DNA of 56,390 nucleotides from Rhodocyclaceae bacterium (GTDB lineage Bacteria; Pseudomonadota; Gammaproteobacteria; Burkholderiales; Rhodocyclaceae). Position 1 is the first letter of the stretch; each line of letters begins with the position of its first letter. The notes beneath the pieces were generated by a model. That model saw only the letters and a program-made list of their open reading frames with translations. It did no database searches and was not told where the DNA came from. Shown piece after piece: positions 48,133 to 56,390 of this stretch. The stretch spans positions 1 to 56,390 of the forward strand of contig JAOADW010000053.1 in NCBI GenBank assembly GCA_026417115.1, read 5' to 3'. Made by a program: the position numbers and the translations under genes.

Positions 48133-48434
48133 ACGAATGCGCTCCTGATCGAGAGGCGCGTGTGCGCACGCAAAAACTGCGCTGGGCAAGCCGTCGCGCT
48201 CTGCTGGAGCTTGATCTCATGTTCGAGCAGTTTTGGCGGCAGCAGCCGGAGATCATCGATGAAGAACTGGCGCAGCGCCTCGAGGAGCTCTTGGCGCTTG
48301 AAGATATCGATCTTTGGCGCCTGCTCAGCGGCCAGGCGAATGCCCTAGAGCCGCGCATGCAGGAAGTCGTCGCGTTGATCCGGAACGCGATGCAGAGTTC
48401 AACTTCAAACCATACGATGGGGATCATGTCATGA
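48129..48434 (+). CDS. sdhE: SdhE-family FAD assembly factor, with altered RGxxE motif
   Basis: A 101-residue protein in the usual position between sdhB and gltA. SdhE proteins help attach FAD to SdhA. The fold signature [20 protein letters not shown] and later [10 protein letters not shown] fit the family. The normally invariant Gly of RGxxE is Ala24 here (R-A-L-L-E, residues 23-27), whereas Arg23 and Glu27 are kept. The Gly is the residue I recall as mutated in the human homologue SDHAF2 (G78R). Overlaps of 4 bases with sdhB and with gltA indicate coupled translation. Confidence 0.85.
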   Translation: MNECAPDREARVRTQKLRWASRRALLELDLMFEQFWRQQPEIIDEELAQRLEELLALEDIDLWRLLSGQANALEPRMQEVVALIRNAMQSSTSNHTMGIMS

Positions 48435-49720
48435 CGCAACGAACCGCCAGCTTGACCTATAACGGCAAAACGACCGAATTTCCAATTTATTCCGGCACCA
48501 TCGGGCCGGAAGTGATCGACATTTCCAAGCTATACGCCCAGACGGGTGCCTTTACCTATGACCCAGGCTTCATGTCGACGGCGTCTTGCAAGTCTTCGAT
48601 CACCTATATCGATGGCGAGAAAGGCGAGCTTTTGTATCGCGGCTATCCGATCGAGCAGCTGGCGGAGAAATGCGATTTCCTCGAGGTGTGCTATCTCCTC
48701 AAGAACGGCGAATTGCCAACCCGCCAGCAGTATGAAGACTGGGTCAATCGGGTGAAGAAGCATACCATGGTGCATGATCAAATCACCCGCTTCTTCAACG
48801 GCTTCCGACGCGACGCACACCCGATGGCCGTGCTCGTTGGCGTGGTCGGCGGCCTGTCGGCGTTCTATCACGATTCCCTCGACATCAACAATCCCGATCA
48901 CCGATTGGTGGCTGCGATCCGCTTGATCGCGAAGATGCCGACCATTACGGCAATGGCCTATCGCTACAACATGGGCCTGCCGTTCATGTATCCCAAAAAC
49001 GATTACGACTACGCGACCAATTTCCTGTATATGATGTTCGGCACGCCCTGCGAGGAGTACAAGCCCAATCCGGTGCTCTCCAAGGCGTTGGATCGCATTC
49101 TGATCTTGCATGCCGATCATGAACAAAACGCCTCGACCTCGACCGTGCGGCTTGCGGGATCTTCGGGCGCCAACCCCTTTGCGTGCATCGCTGCGGGGAT
49201 TGCTTGCCTCTGGGGGCCAGCGCATGGCGGGGCCAATGAAGCTTGCTTGAAGATGCTCGAGGAAATCGGAGATGTCTCCCGTATTCCGCATTACATCAAG
49301 CGCGCCAAGGACAAAAACGATCCTTTCCGCCTCATGGGTTTTGGTCACCGCGTGTACAAGAACTACGATCCGCGCGCGAAATTGATGCGCGAAACCTGCC
49401 ATCAAGTGCTCGACGAGCTGGGGCTTCACGATGAGCCGCTTTTCAAGCTCGCGATGGAGCTCGAACGCATCGCCTTGGAAGACGAATATTTCATCGAGAA
49501 AAAACTCTATCCGAATGTCGATTTTTATTCTGGCATCGTGCAGCGCGCGCTTGGCATTCCGACCAATCTCTTCACGGGTATTTTCGCGATGGCGCGTACG
49601 ATCGGCTGGATCGCCCAGTGGCACGAAATGATTGGCGACCCCGAACAGAAGATCGGTCGCCCACGTCAGCTTTACATCGGTGCGCCGAAGCGTGACGTGC
49701 CCGACATGGATCAGCGCTAA
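48431..49720 (+). CDS. gltA: Citrate synthase
   Basis: The 429-residue enzyme condenses oxaloacetate and acetyl-CoA. The size and N-terminal beta region match the hexameric, NADH-regulated group found in many Gram-negative bacteria. The catalytic His and Asp region is visible in [14 protein letters not shown] and [15 protein letters not shown]. The ATG at 48431 overlaps the sdhE stop by 4 bases. A hairpin terminator follows, before sucA. Confidence 0.97.
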   Translation: MTQRTASLTYNGKTTEFPIYSGTIGPEVIDISKLYAQTGAFTYDPGFMSTASCKSSITYIDGEKGELLYRGYPIEQLAEKCDFLEVCYLLKNGELPTRQQYEDWVNRVKKHTMVHDQITRFFNGFRRDAHPMAVLVGVVGGLSAFYHDSLDINNPDHRLVAAIRLIAKMPTITAMAYRYNMGLPFMYPKNDYDYATNFLYMMFGTPCEEYKPNPVLSKALDRILILHADHEQNASTSTVRLAGSSGANPFACIAAGIACLWGPAHGGANEACLKMLEEIGDVSRIPHYIKRAKDKNDPFRLMGFGHRVYKNYDPRAKLMRETCHQVLDELGLHDEPLFKLAMELERIALEDEYFIEKKLYPNVDFYSGIVQRALGIPTNLFTGIFAMARTIGWIAQWHEMIGDPEQKIGRPRQLYIGAPKRDVPDMDQR

Positions 49721-49730
49721 AGAAAGCCGG

Positions 49731-49754
49731 AAGGGGCGATGACGCCCCTTTTTT
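49731..49754 (+). terminator. Terminator or attenuator between gltA and sucA
   Basis: AAGGGGCG (49731-49738), a 4-base loop, then CGCCCCTT (49743-49750) and a T-run to 49754. It is a clear intrinsic terminator. sucA begins 31 bases later, so either some transcription reads through or sucA has its own start close by. Confidence 0.85.
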
Positions 49755-49784
49755 GTCCCTCAAGCCATAAAACGAGGTGATGCG

Positions 49785-52610
49785 ATGATGAAAGAATTAT
49801 GGGCAAGCTCCTATCTCTTTGGCGCCAACTCGCCCTATCTCGAAGAGCTCTATGAACGGTATCTGACCAATCCCGACGCCGTCGAGCCAGCATGGCGCGA
49901 TTACTTTGACAAATTGGCCAACATGCCGGCCCCTGGCGCTTATCAAGGGCGCGACGTGCCTCATGCGCCCGTGATCGCCTCTTTCGCACAACGGGCGAAA
50001 GAAGGCGGCTTTCGAGTGATGACGCGCGGTGCGGAAAACGAAAAACAAACCAAGGTCTTGCAGATCATCAACGCGTATCGCTTCTTGGGCAACCGCTGGG
50101 CGCAACTCGATCCATTACGCCGCCATCCACGTCCGCAGGTGCCTGAGCTAGAACCCTCCTTTTATGGTTTCACAGAGGCCGATTTGTCGCTTTCCTTCCG
50201 TACCGGATCTTTCGACATGGGCAAGGAGGAAGCGACGCTGCGCGAGATCCTCGAGGCATTGCGCGCCCGCTATTGCGGCCACATCGGCGCAGAATACATG
50301 TATCTCTCCGAAGTGCAGCAAAAGCGGTGGATCCAGGCGCGCTTTGAGCCGCCGCGTGCGGCGCCGCGTTACAGCGCCGAGGAAAAAAAGCGTTTTCTCT
50401 ATGACCTCACGGCGGCAGAAACGCTGGAACGCTATCTCCATACGCGCTTCGTCGGCCAAAAGCGATTTTCCCTCGAAGGCGGCGAGTCGCTGATCGTCGC
50501 CATGGACCGCTTGATTCAGCGCGCCGGCAGCCTTGGCGTGAAAGAGATCGTCATCGGCATGGCGCATCGCGGTCGTCTCAATGTCCTTGTCAATACACTC
50601 GGCAAGCAGCCCAAGATGCTGTTCGAGGAATTCGAAGGCAAGAAGAAAAGCGACCTTTTGACTGGCGATGTCAAATATCACATGGGCTACTCTTCCGACG
50701 TGGCCACGCCCGGCGGACCGGTGCATTTGTCGCTTGCCTTCAATCCATCACACCTCGAGATCGTCAACCCCGTCGTGCAAGGCTCGGTTTATGCACGCCA
50801 GATCCGACGCGGCGCGAGCGGAAAACGCGAGGTCTTGCCTGTTTTGATCCATGGAGACGCCGCGGTTGCAGGCCAGGGAGTCAATCAGGAGATGCTCAAT
50901 TTCTCAGCGACGCGTGGCTATGGCACCGGCGGGACGGTTCACATCGTCGTCAATAATCAAATCGGATTCACCACGTCCGATCCACGCGACATTCGCTCTT
51001 CACTCTATTGCACCGACATCTTCAAGATGGTCGAGGCGCCGATATTCCATGTCAATGGCGACGATCCGGAGGCGGTGGCTTTCGTCATCGAACTCGCACT
51101 CGAATTCAGGCAGGAGTTCAGCAAGGATGCCGTCGTAGACATCGTCTGCTTCCGTAAGCTTGGCCACAACGAGCAGGACGAGCCGATGGTGACGCAACCG
51201 CTGATGTACAAAAAAATCGCTCAGCACCCAGGCACCCGCAAGCTGTATGCGGACAAGCTCATTGCGCAAAAAGTGGTCGCGCCAGACGAGCCCGAACGAA
51301 TGATCCAGGATTATCGCTTAGCGCTGGATGCAGGCAAGCATTTGATTGATCCCGTCGTCAGTGATTATAAGAACGTCATGAGTGTTGATTGGAAGCCGTT
51401 TCTCAATCAACCCTATACGGAAAAATGCGACACCACGATTGCGGAAAAGGAGCTTGCGCGGCTAGGGCAGCGGCTGACCGATGTGCCCGCGAATTTTTCC
51501 TTGCATCCTCGTGTGCAGAAGGTCATCGAGGATCGTCGCTTGATGGCGGCAGGCAAGCTAGCGGTGGATTGGGGCATGGCCGAGAATCTCGCCTATGCGA
51601 CATTGCTCGCGGCAGGATACGGCGTGCGCATCTCGGGAGAGGACGTGGGGCGTGGCACGTTTTTTCACCGCCATGCGGTGTTCCACGACCAGAACCGGGA
51701 AAAGTGGGACGAGGGAACCTGGGTTCCGCTTGCCAATCTTCAGGAAGGCCAGGGCCGTTTTCAGGTCTTCGACTCGACGTTGTCGGAAGAGGCCGTGTTG
51801 GCGTTCGAATATGGCTACGCCACGGCGAGCCCCAACGATCTCGTGATCTGGGAAGCGCAATTCGGCGATTTCGCGAACGGCGCCCAGGTCGTGATCGATC
51901 AGTTTCTCGCTGCGGGCGAGGCCAAGTGGGGACGTTTGTGTGGCTTGGTCTTGTTTCTGCCCCACGGTTACGAAGGCCAAGGGCCCGAGCACTCGTCCGC
52001 TCGCGTGGAGCGTTATCTACAGCTTTCGGCCCAATTCAACTGGGAAGTGATGATGCCGTCGTCGGCGGCGGAGATCTTTCACCTTTTGCGTCGGCAAATG
52101 TTGCGTCGGCTGCGCAAGCCGCTCATCGTTTTCACGCCCAAATCGCTGTTGCGCCACAAGGATGCCACCTCGCCCCTTTCCGAGCTCGCCACAGGCACAT
52201 TCCAGACGGTGATCGGCGAGAGCGAGGCGCTCGAGGCGCGGAAAGTGACGCGCGTGATCCTCTGCGCCGGCAAAGTCTATTATGATCTGGCGAACGCCCG
52301 CCGCGAAAGAAAGATCGAGCATGTCGCCATCATTCGTACTCCGCAGCTGTATCCGATGGATGATCGGCGCATAGCCGAGGAGTTACGGAAATATCCGCAC
52401 GCGAAAGAAATCGTCTGGTGCCAGGAGGAGCCCGAAAACCAAGGCGCCTGGTATGCCAAGCATCATACGCTTGCCCCTCTCGTCAAGAAGGGACAAAAGT
52501 TGTTCGTCGTTGCCCGCCCCGCCTCGGCGTCGCCCGCCGTGGGCAGCTTGGAGGTGCATCTTACGCAACAAAAACAGCTGATAGAGGCCGCATTTGGCGA
52601 CCTCGGTTGA
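49785..52610 (+). CDS. sucA: 2-oxoglutarate dehydrogenase E1 component
   Basis: The 941-residue thiamine-diphosphate enzyme decarboxylates 2-oxoglutarate. The N-terminus ([20 protein letters not shown]) and the substrate and cofactor segments ([45 protein letters not shown]) are intact. GAGGTG at 49774-49779 supports the ATG at 49785, with a second ATG directly after. It heads the unit sucA-sucB-lpdA. Confidence 0.97.
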   Translation: MMKELWASSYLFGANSPYLEELYERYLTNPDAVEPAWRDYFDKLANMPAPGAYQGRDVPHAPVIASFAQRAKEGGFRVMTRGAENEKQTKVLQIINAYRFLGNRWAQLDPLRRHPRPQVPELEPSFYGFTEADLSLSFRTGSFDMGKEEATLREILEALRARYCGHIGAEYMYLSEVQQKRWIQARFEPPRAAPRYSAEEKKRFLYDLTAAETLERYLHTRFVGQKRFSLEGGESLIVAMDRLIQRAGSLGVKEIVIGMAHRGRLNVLVNTLGKQPKMLFEEFEGKKKSDLLTGDVKYHMGYSSDVATPGGPVHLSLAFNPSHLEIVNPVVQGSVYARQIRRGASGKREVLPVLIHGDAAVAGQGVNQEMLNFSATRGYGTGGTVHIVVNNQIGFTTSDPRDIRSSLYCTDIFKMVEAPIFHVNGDDPEAVAFVIELALEFRQEFSKDAVVDIVCFRKLGHNEQDEPMVTQPLMYKKIAQHPGTRKLYADKLIAQKVVAPDEPERMIQDYRLALDAGKHLIDPVVSDYKNVMSVDWKPFLNQPYTEKCDTTIAEKELARLGQRLTDVPANFSLHPRVQKVIEDRRLMAAGKLAVDWGMAENLAYATLLAAGYGVRISGEDVGRGTFFHRHAVFHDQNREKWDEGTWVPLANLQEGQGRFQVFDSTLSEEAVLAFEYGYATASPNDLVIWEAQFGDFANGAQVVIDQFLAAGEAKWGRLCGLVLFLPHGYEGQGPEHSSARVERYLQLSAQFNWEVMMPSSAAEIFHLLRRQMLRRLRKPLIVFTPKSLLRHKDATSPLSELATGTFQTVIGESEALEARKVTRVILCAGKVYYDLANARRERKIEHVAIIRTPQLYPMDDRRIAEELRKYPHAKEIVWCQEEPENQGAWYAKHHTLAPLVKKGQKLFVVARPASASPAVGSLEVHLTQQKQLIEAAFGDLG

Positions 52611-52626
52611 TGAGTCGGAGATGAAT

Positions 52627-53838
52627 ATGCTGATCGAAGTCAAAGTTCCCCAGTTGTCCGAATCGGTCTCGGAAGCCACGCTTGTTTCGTGGCACAAAAA
52701 GACTGGCGAAAAAGTTCGCCGCGATGAAAATTTGATCGACATCGAGACCGACAAGGTCGTGCTCGAGTTACCCGCTCCGGAAAGCGGAGTCCTTGTCGAG
52801 GTGCTCAAGGGCGATGGCGAGACCGTGGTTTCCGGGGAGACCATCGCGCGGATCGAAACCGAGGCGGCAGTGAGCGACGCAAAGGTGGAAGCGCCTGCCG
52901 CTGCTGCGGCTGTTTCTCGTGAAGCCAAAGGTCCGCCCATGCCAGGGCCAGCCGCGCGCAAGGCGCTGGCGGAGAAAGGGCTAGACGCCACGTCATTGCA
53001 AGGCACAGGGCCCAAAGGCCGCGTGACCAAGGCCGATGTCGAAGCGGCAGTCGCGCCGCCTCGGCCTGCGCCGGAACCAGCGGTGGCCACGCCCAGCCCG
53101 GCTTCCATTCCTGCCAACGTCGCTGCAGCGATGGGGGAGAGACCTGAACAGCGCGTGCCGATGACACGCTTGCGCGCACGGATTGCCGAGAGGCTGATTC
53201 AATCCAAGAACGAAAACGCCATATTGACGACTTTCAACGAGGTCAATATGGCCCCAGTGATCGAGCTGCGGAAAAAATATGCCGAAAGGTTCGAGAAAGA
53301 ACACGGCGTGCGGCTTGGCTTCATGTCGTTCTTCGTCAAAGCCGCGGTGCATGCGCTCAAAAAGTTTCCTATCCTCAACGCGTCCGTCGATGGCAATGAC
53401 ATCGTCTATCATGGCTATTTCGATATCGGCATTGCGGTGGGAAGCCCGAGGGGATTGGTCGTTCCCATCTTGCGTGATGCTGACCAGATGAGCATGGCCG
53501 AGATCGAGAAAAAAATCGCGGAGTTCGGCCAGAAAGCCAAGGACGGCAAGCTCAGCCTCGAAGAGCTCACGGGTGGGACGTTCTCCATTTCGAACGGCGG
53601 CGTATTCGGCTCGATGCTGTCGACGCCGATCATCAACCCTCCCCAGTCGGCCATCCTCGGCATCCATGCCACCAAAGACCGCCCCGTCGTGGAAAATGGC
53701 CAGATCGTGATCAGACCGATTAATTATCTGGCGCTTTCTTATGATCATCGCATCATCGATGGCCGCGAAGCGGTGCTCGGCCTTGTAGCGATCAAAGAGG
53801 CGCTGGAAGACCCCGCCCGTTTGTTGCTCGATCTGTAA
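52627..53838 (+). CDS. sucB: Dihydrolipoyllysine-residue succinyltransferase (E2)
   Basis: The 403-residue E2 core of the 2-oxoglutarate dehydrogenase complex. It has one N-terminal lipoyl domain with the lipoylated Lys in [10 protein letters not shown], a peripheral-subunit-binding domain ([19 protein letters not shown]), an Ala/Pro-rich linker, and the catalytic acyltransferase domain ending in [13 protein letters not shown] with the catalytic His and Asp. The ATG at 52627 is preferred to 52621 because GGAG at 52617-52620 lies 6 bases away. Confidence 0.96.
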   Translation: MLIEVKVPQLSESVSEATLVSWHKKTGEKVRRDENLIDIETDKVVLELPAPESGVLVEVLKGDGETVVSGETIARIETEAAVSDAKVEAPAAAAAVSREAKGPPMPGPAARKALAEKGLDATSLQGTGPKGRVTKADVEAAVAPPRPAPEPAVATPSPASIPANVAAAMGERPEQRVPMTRLRARIAERLIQSKNENAILTTFNEVNMAPVIELRKKYAERFEKEHGVRLGFMSFFVKAAVHALKKFPILNASVDGNDIVYHGYFDIGIAVGSPRGLVVPILRDADQMSMAEIEKKIAEFGQKAKDGKLSLEELTGGTFSISNGGVFGSMLSTPIINPPQSAILGIHATKDRPVVENGQIVIRPINYLALSYDHRIIDGREAVLGLVAIKEALEDPARLLLDL

Positions 53839-53848
53839 GGAGACCGTC

Positions 53849-55291
53849 ATGGCCAATCGGCAATTCGATGTCGTCGTGATCGGTGCTGGGCCCGCAGGCT
53901 ACGTCGCAGCGATTCGCGCTGCCCAGCTGGGATTTGCGACTGCCTGCATCGAGTCGGAAAGCTATGCAGACCCAAAAGGCGAAGTGCGGTTGGGAGGGAC
54001 CTGTCTGAACGTCGGCTGCATTCCCTCGAAGGCCTTGCTTAAATCCTCCGAACTCTATGACGAGGCAAAGCATGCTTTCGCGATGCATGGGATCAAAGTC
54101 GATGGATTGAGCATCGACGTGGCGGCCATGATGCGTCGTAAAGACAACATCGTGACCCAACTTACCCAAGGCATCCGCGGCTTGTTTCGAAAAAACAAGG
54201 TGACATTGCTGGCAGGACGAGGCAGCTTCGTGGGGCGCGAGGGGGAGTACTGGCAGGTCGCTATAGACGCGAAAGACGGCAGCCGCGAGATCGTGGATGC
54301 ACGCCATGTGATCGTGGCAACCGGCTCCATCCCTCGCCGGCTGGCTGGCGTCGAAGTGGACAACGTCACGATCTGCGACAACGTAGGCGCTTTGTCCATG
54401 GGGACGGCGCCCAAGCGGTTGGGTGTCATCGGCGCCGGCGTCATTGGGCTCGAATTGGGATCGGTCTGGAAAAGACTGGGCGCTGAGGTGACTTTGCTCG
54501 AGGCGATGCCGGACTTCCTGGCTGCAGCCGATCCTGCCATTGCCAAGGAAGCGTGGAAGGTCTTTACCGGGAAGCAGGGTCTCGACATTCGTCTCGGCGT
54601 GCGCCTTGGCGCCGTCGTGCGGAAAAACGATGCGGTCATCGTGGAATATGAGACGAATGAGGGCGCTTTTACGCTCGAGTGCGACAAGCTCATCGTATCG
54701 GTGGGGCGTATTCCCAACACGGCCGGTCTTGGCGCGGAAAACGTGGGACTGTCCCTCGAGGAAAGCGGTCGTATTCGCGTCGACGAACATTGCCAGACGA
54801 ATCTCGAACGCGTCTGGGCGATCGGCGACGTCGTACGGGGACCGATGTTGGCGCATAAAGGCATGGAGGAAGGCGTGATGGTCGCCGAACGCATCGCAGG
54901 ACAGGCTGGCCATGTCAATTACGAGGCGATCCCCTGGGTGATCTATACACATCCCGAGATCGCCTGGGTGGGTAAGACAGAAACCCAGCTCAAAAACGAG
55001 GGGATTGCCTATCGTGCTGGGCAGATACCTTTCCTGGCCAATGGCCGCGCGCTGGGACAGGGGGAGACGGTCGGCTTTGTCAAAATCCTCGCCCACGCAA
55101 ATACCGATCGTATCTTGGGAGTGCACATCATCGGCACCAATGCCTCCGAACTCATTAGCGAGGCAGTCGTGGCGATGGAGTTTGGCGCCTCCGCCGAAGA
55201 CATTGCGCGCATTTGCCATGCACACCCGACTCTTTCGGAGGTGATGCACGAAGCGGCCTTGGCCGTCGATAAACGTCCTTTGCATTTTTGA
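53849..55291 (+). CDS. lpdA: Dihydrolipoyl dehydrogenase (E3)
   Basis: The 480-residue flavoprotein reoxidises the dihydrolipoyl groups of E2. The FAD-binding [20 protein letters not shown] is at the start. The redox pair is in [16 protein letters not shown]. The NAD site is [20 protein letters not shown] and the C-terminal HAHPTLSE region carries the active-site His. AAGGAG upstream supports the ATG. It serves the sucAB complex and may be shared with others. Confidence 0.97.
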   Translation: MANRQFDVVVIGAGPAGYVAAIRAAQLGFATACIESESYADPKGEVRLGGTCLNVGCIPSKALLKSSELYDEAKHAFAMHGIKVDGLSIDVAAMMRRKDNIVTQLTQGIRGLFRKNKVTLLAGRGSFVGREGEYWQVAIDAKDGSREIVDARHVIVATGSIPRRLAGVEVDNVTICDNVGALSMGTAPKRLGVIGAGVIGLELGSVWKRLGAEVTLLEAMPDFLAAADPAIAKEAWKVFTGKQGLDIRLGVRLGAVVRKNDAVIVEYETNEGAFTLECDKLIVSVGRIPNTAGLGAENVGLSLEESGRIRVDEHCQTNLERVWAIGDVVRGPMLAHKGMEEGVMVAERIAGQAGHVNYEAIPWVIYTHPEIAWVGKTETQLKNEGIAYRAGQIPFLANGRALGQGETVGFVKILAHANTDRILGVHIIGTNASELISEAVVAMEFGASAEDIARICHAHPTLSEVMHEAALAVDKRPLHF

Positions 55292-55340
55292 CTGCTTTGC
55301 CTTGACAGCGCATCGCATTCTCCAGGCGCCAGAAGACGGC

Positions 55341-56390
55341 ATGATTCGCGCCTTCGAGGCCGCCCTCGCTGCCCGTGGCATTGTCGCAGATGACGCGCAG
55401 CGCCGTGCTGCCGAGCGTTTGCAGCGCCTCTATGACGAACTCATTGCCTTCAAGGCTGCGCGGCGCACGAAGCTGCGCAAGCTGCTCGTTCGCCCACCTC
55501 TGCCGCGTGGAGTCTGGTTTTGGGGAGGAGTGGGTCGCGGCAAGAGCTTTTTGATGGATTGCTTCTTTTCTGCCGTGCCTTACCGGCGCAAACGTCGCGT
55601 GCATTTCCATGCTTTCATGCAGGAAATCCATCATCGCTTGCAGAACACCCGGCATGCCGTCGACCCCATGGCGCTCGTCGTCAAAGACATTGCGCGTGAG
55701 ACACGATTGATGTGCTTCGACGAGTTCCACGTCTCCGACATAGCAGACGCGATGGTGTTGGGTCGCCTCATGCAGGGCCTTTTTGATGCAGGCGTCGTGT
55801 TTTGCATCACCTCTAACTATCCTCCCTCAGGTCTTTATCCGAATGGTTTGCAACGGGAGCGCTTTTTGCCCACCATTCGATTACTCGAGGAAAGGCTCGA
55901 TGTGATCGAGGTGGACGCAGGCATCGACTATCGGTTGCACGCGTTGGCGGCTGCGCCGATTTACCTATTGCCAGCGGATGGCGACCCGCAAGCGCTTCTA
56001 CGTCAAACGTTCGCGCGTATTGCGCAGGGAGAGGGACATACGCGTCCTCTCGAGGTGCTTGGGCGAGACATCGCCGTGGTGCATCGGGCCCCCGGCGTCG
56101 TATGGTTCGATTTCGCGACGCTATGCGGTGGGCCCCGAAGTCAAAACGATTATCTCGATATTGCCCACCGCTTCCATACGGTATTCATTTCCGCGGTGCC
56201 GCGCATGGGGCCAGAAATGGCGGATGCGGCGCGTCGATTTACCTGGCTCGTCGATGTGTTTTACGATCACCGCGTCAAGCTCGTGATCGCTGCGGAAGCG
56301 CCTGCGCATGAGCTCTATGTCGCTGGCCCTCATGCCGAAGAATTCAAGCGCACGGTCTCTCGCTTGATCGAGATGCGCTCCCGCGAGTAT
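55341..56390 (+). CDS. zapE: ZapE / AFG1-type ATPase, C-terminus cut by the window
   Basis: The frame from ATG 55341 stays open for 350 codons to the window edge, close to the roughly 375 residues of E. coli ZapE, an ATPase linked to the division site. Walker A is GGVGRGKSFLMD and Walker B is LMCFDEFHVSDI. FMQEIHHRLQ and ITSNYPPSGLYPNGLQRERF are family motifs. A TTG at 55302 is an alternative start. The gap after lpdA holds no terminator, so it may be the last gene of the suc unit. Confidence 0.92.
   Translation, partial: MIRAFEAALAARGIVADDAQRRAAERLQRLYDELIAFKAARRTKLRKLLVRPPLPRGVWFWGGVGRGKSFLMDCFFSAVPYRRKRRVHFHAFMQEIHHRLQNTRHAVDPMALVVKDIARETRLMCFDEFHVSDIADAMVLGRLMQGLFDAGVVFCITSNYPPSGLYPNGLQRERFLPTIRLLEERLDVIEVDAGIDYRLHALAAAPIYLLPADGDPQALLRQTFARIAQGEGHTRPLEVLGRDIAVVHRAPGVVWFDFATLCGGPRSQNDYLDIAHRFHTVFISAVPRMGPEMADAARRFTWLVDVFYDHRVKLVIAAEAPAHELYVAGPHAEEFKRTVSRLIEMRSREY

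Noticed and set aside
53792-55381. A 529-codon open frame on the minus strand opposite lpdA
   Set aside because: It is antisense to lpdA, which has the complete redox and FAD/NAD motifs.

Overview
The window is 56.4 kb of densely packed bacterial chromosome with moderately high G+C. The protein families point to a betaproteobacterium, perhaps Rhodocyclales/Nitrosomonadales-like. Supporting signs are RecBCD in the order recC-recB-recD, ParC/ParE, LplT, a class I fumarase, a Sec-independent core metabolism set, and a complete mdh/acnB plus gntR-sdhCDAB-sdhE-gltA-sucAB-lpd TCA block followed by zapE. The taxonomic placement is inference from gene content. No species can be named from the sequence alone.

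Layout. Positions 1-630 hold the 5' part of a decayed ISNCY-type insertion sequence with two internal stops and two frameshifts. tex follows (903-3203), then a three-gene RND efflux operon (membrane-fusion lipoprotein, inner-membrane pump, outer-membrane factor; 3287-8964) and tRNA-His. From 9180 to 10036 lies a degenerate PD-(D/E)XK-type (DUF3782-like) gene. recC-recB-recD (10221-18498) overlap by 1-4 bases. On the minus strand are a small zinc-ribbon-like gene and the coupled parE-parC pair. tRNA-Arg, lplT and a divergent lysR gene come next, followed by alr, radA and an FtsX-like permease in one overlapping run. Then come a Bcp-type peroxiredoxin, a SlyD-like isomerase and an EamA transporter. 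On the minus strand lie murI, class I fumarase and a YqhA-like membrane protein, then acs on the plus strand, a short unknown gene, tRNA-Asn and an SseB-domain gene.

The right 18 kb is the most coherent part. A 193-base divergent intergenic region (43918-44110) separates a leftward operon mdh-citE-like-DUF3617-acnB from a rightward operon gntR-sdhC-sdhD-sdhA-sdhB-sdhE-gltA, followed by sucA-sucB-lpdA-zapE. A perfect 10-bp inverted repeat lies in this region, beside a good mdh promoter and just upstream of the GntR/UTRA regulator gene. With fumA and acs nearby, most TCA-cycle steps and acetate activation are encoded within about 23 kb. icd and sucCD are not in the window.

The window is mainly housekeeping. 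I found no CRISPR array, prophage, toxin-antitoxin pair, secretion system or convincing new defence system. The observations most worth a second look are regulatory: the TCA divergent operator, a 13-codon ORF that takes the good ribosome-binding site in front of gntR, and an inverted repeat that pairs with the ribosome-binding site of the peroxiredoxin gene. A SdhE-family protein with an altered RGxxE motif, and the two decayed genes, are secondary.
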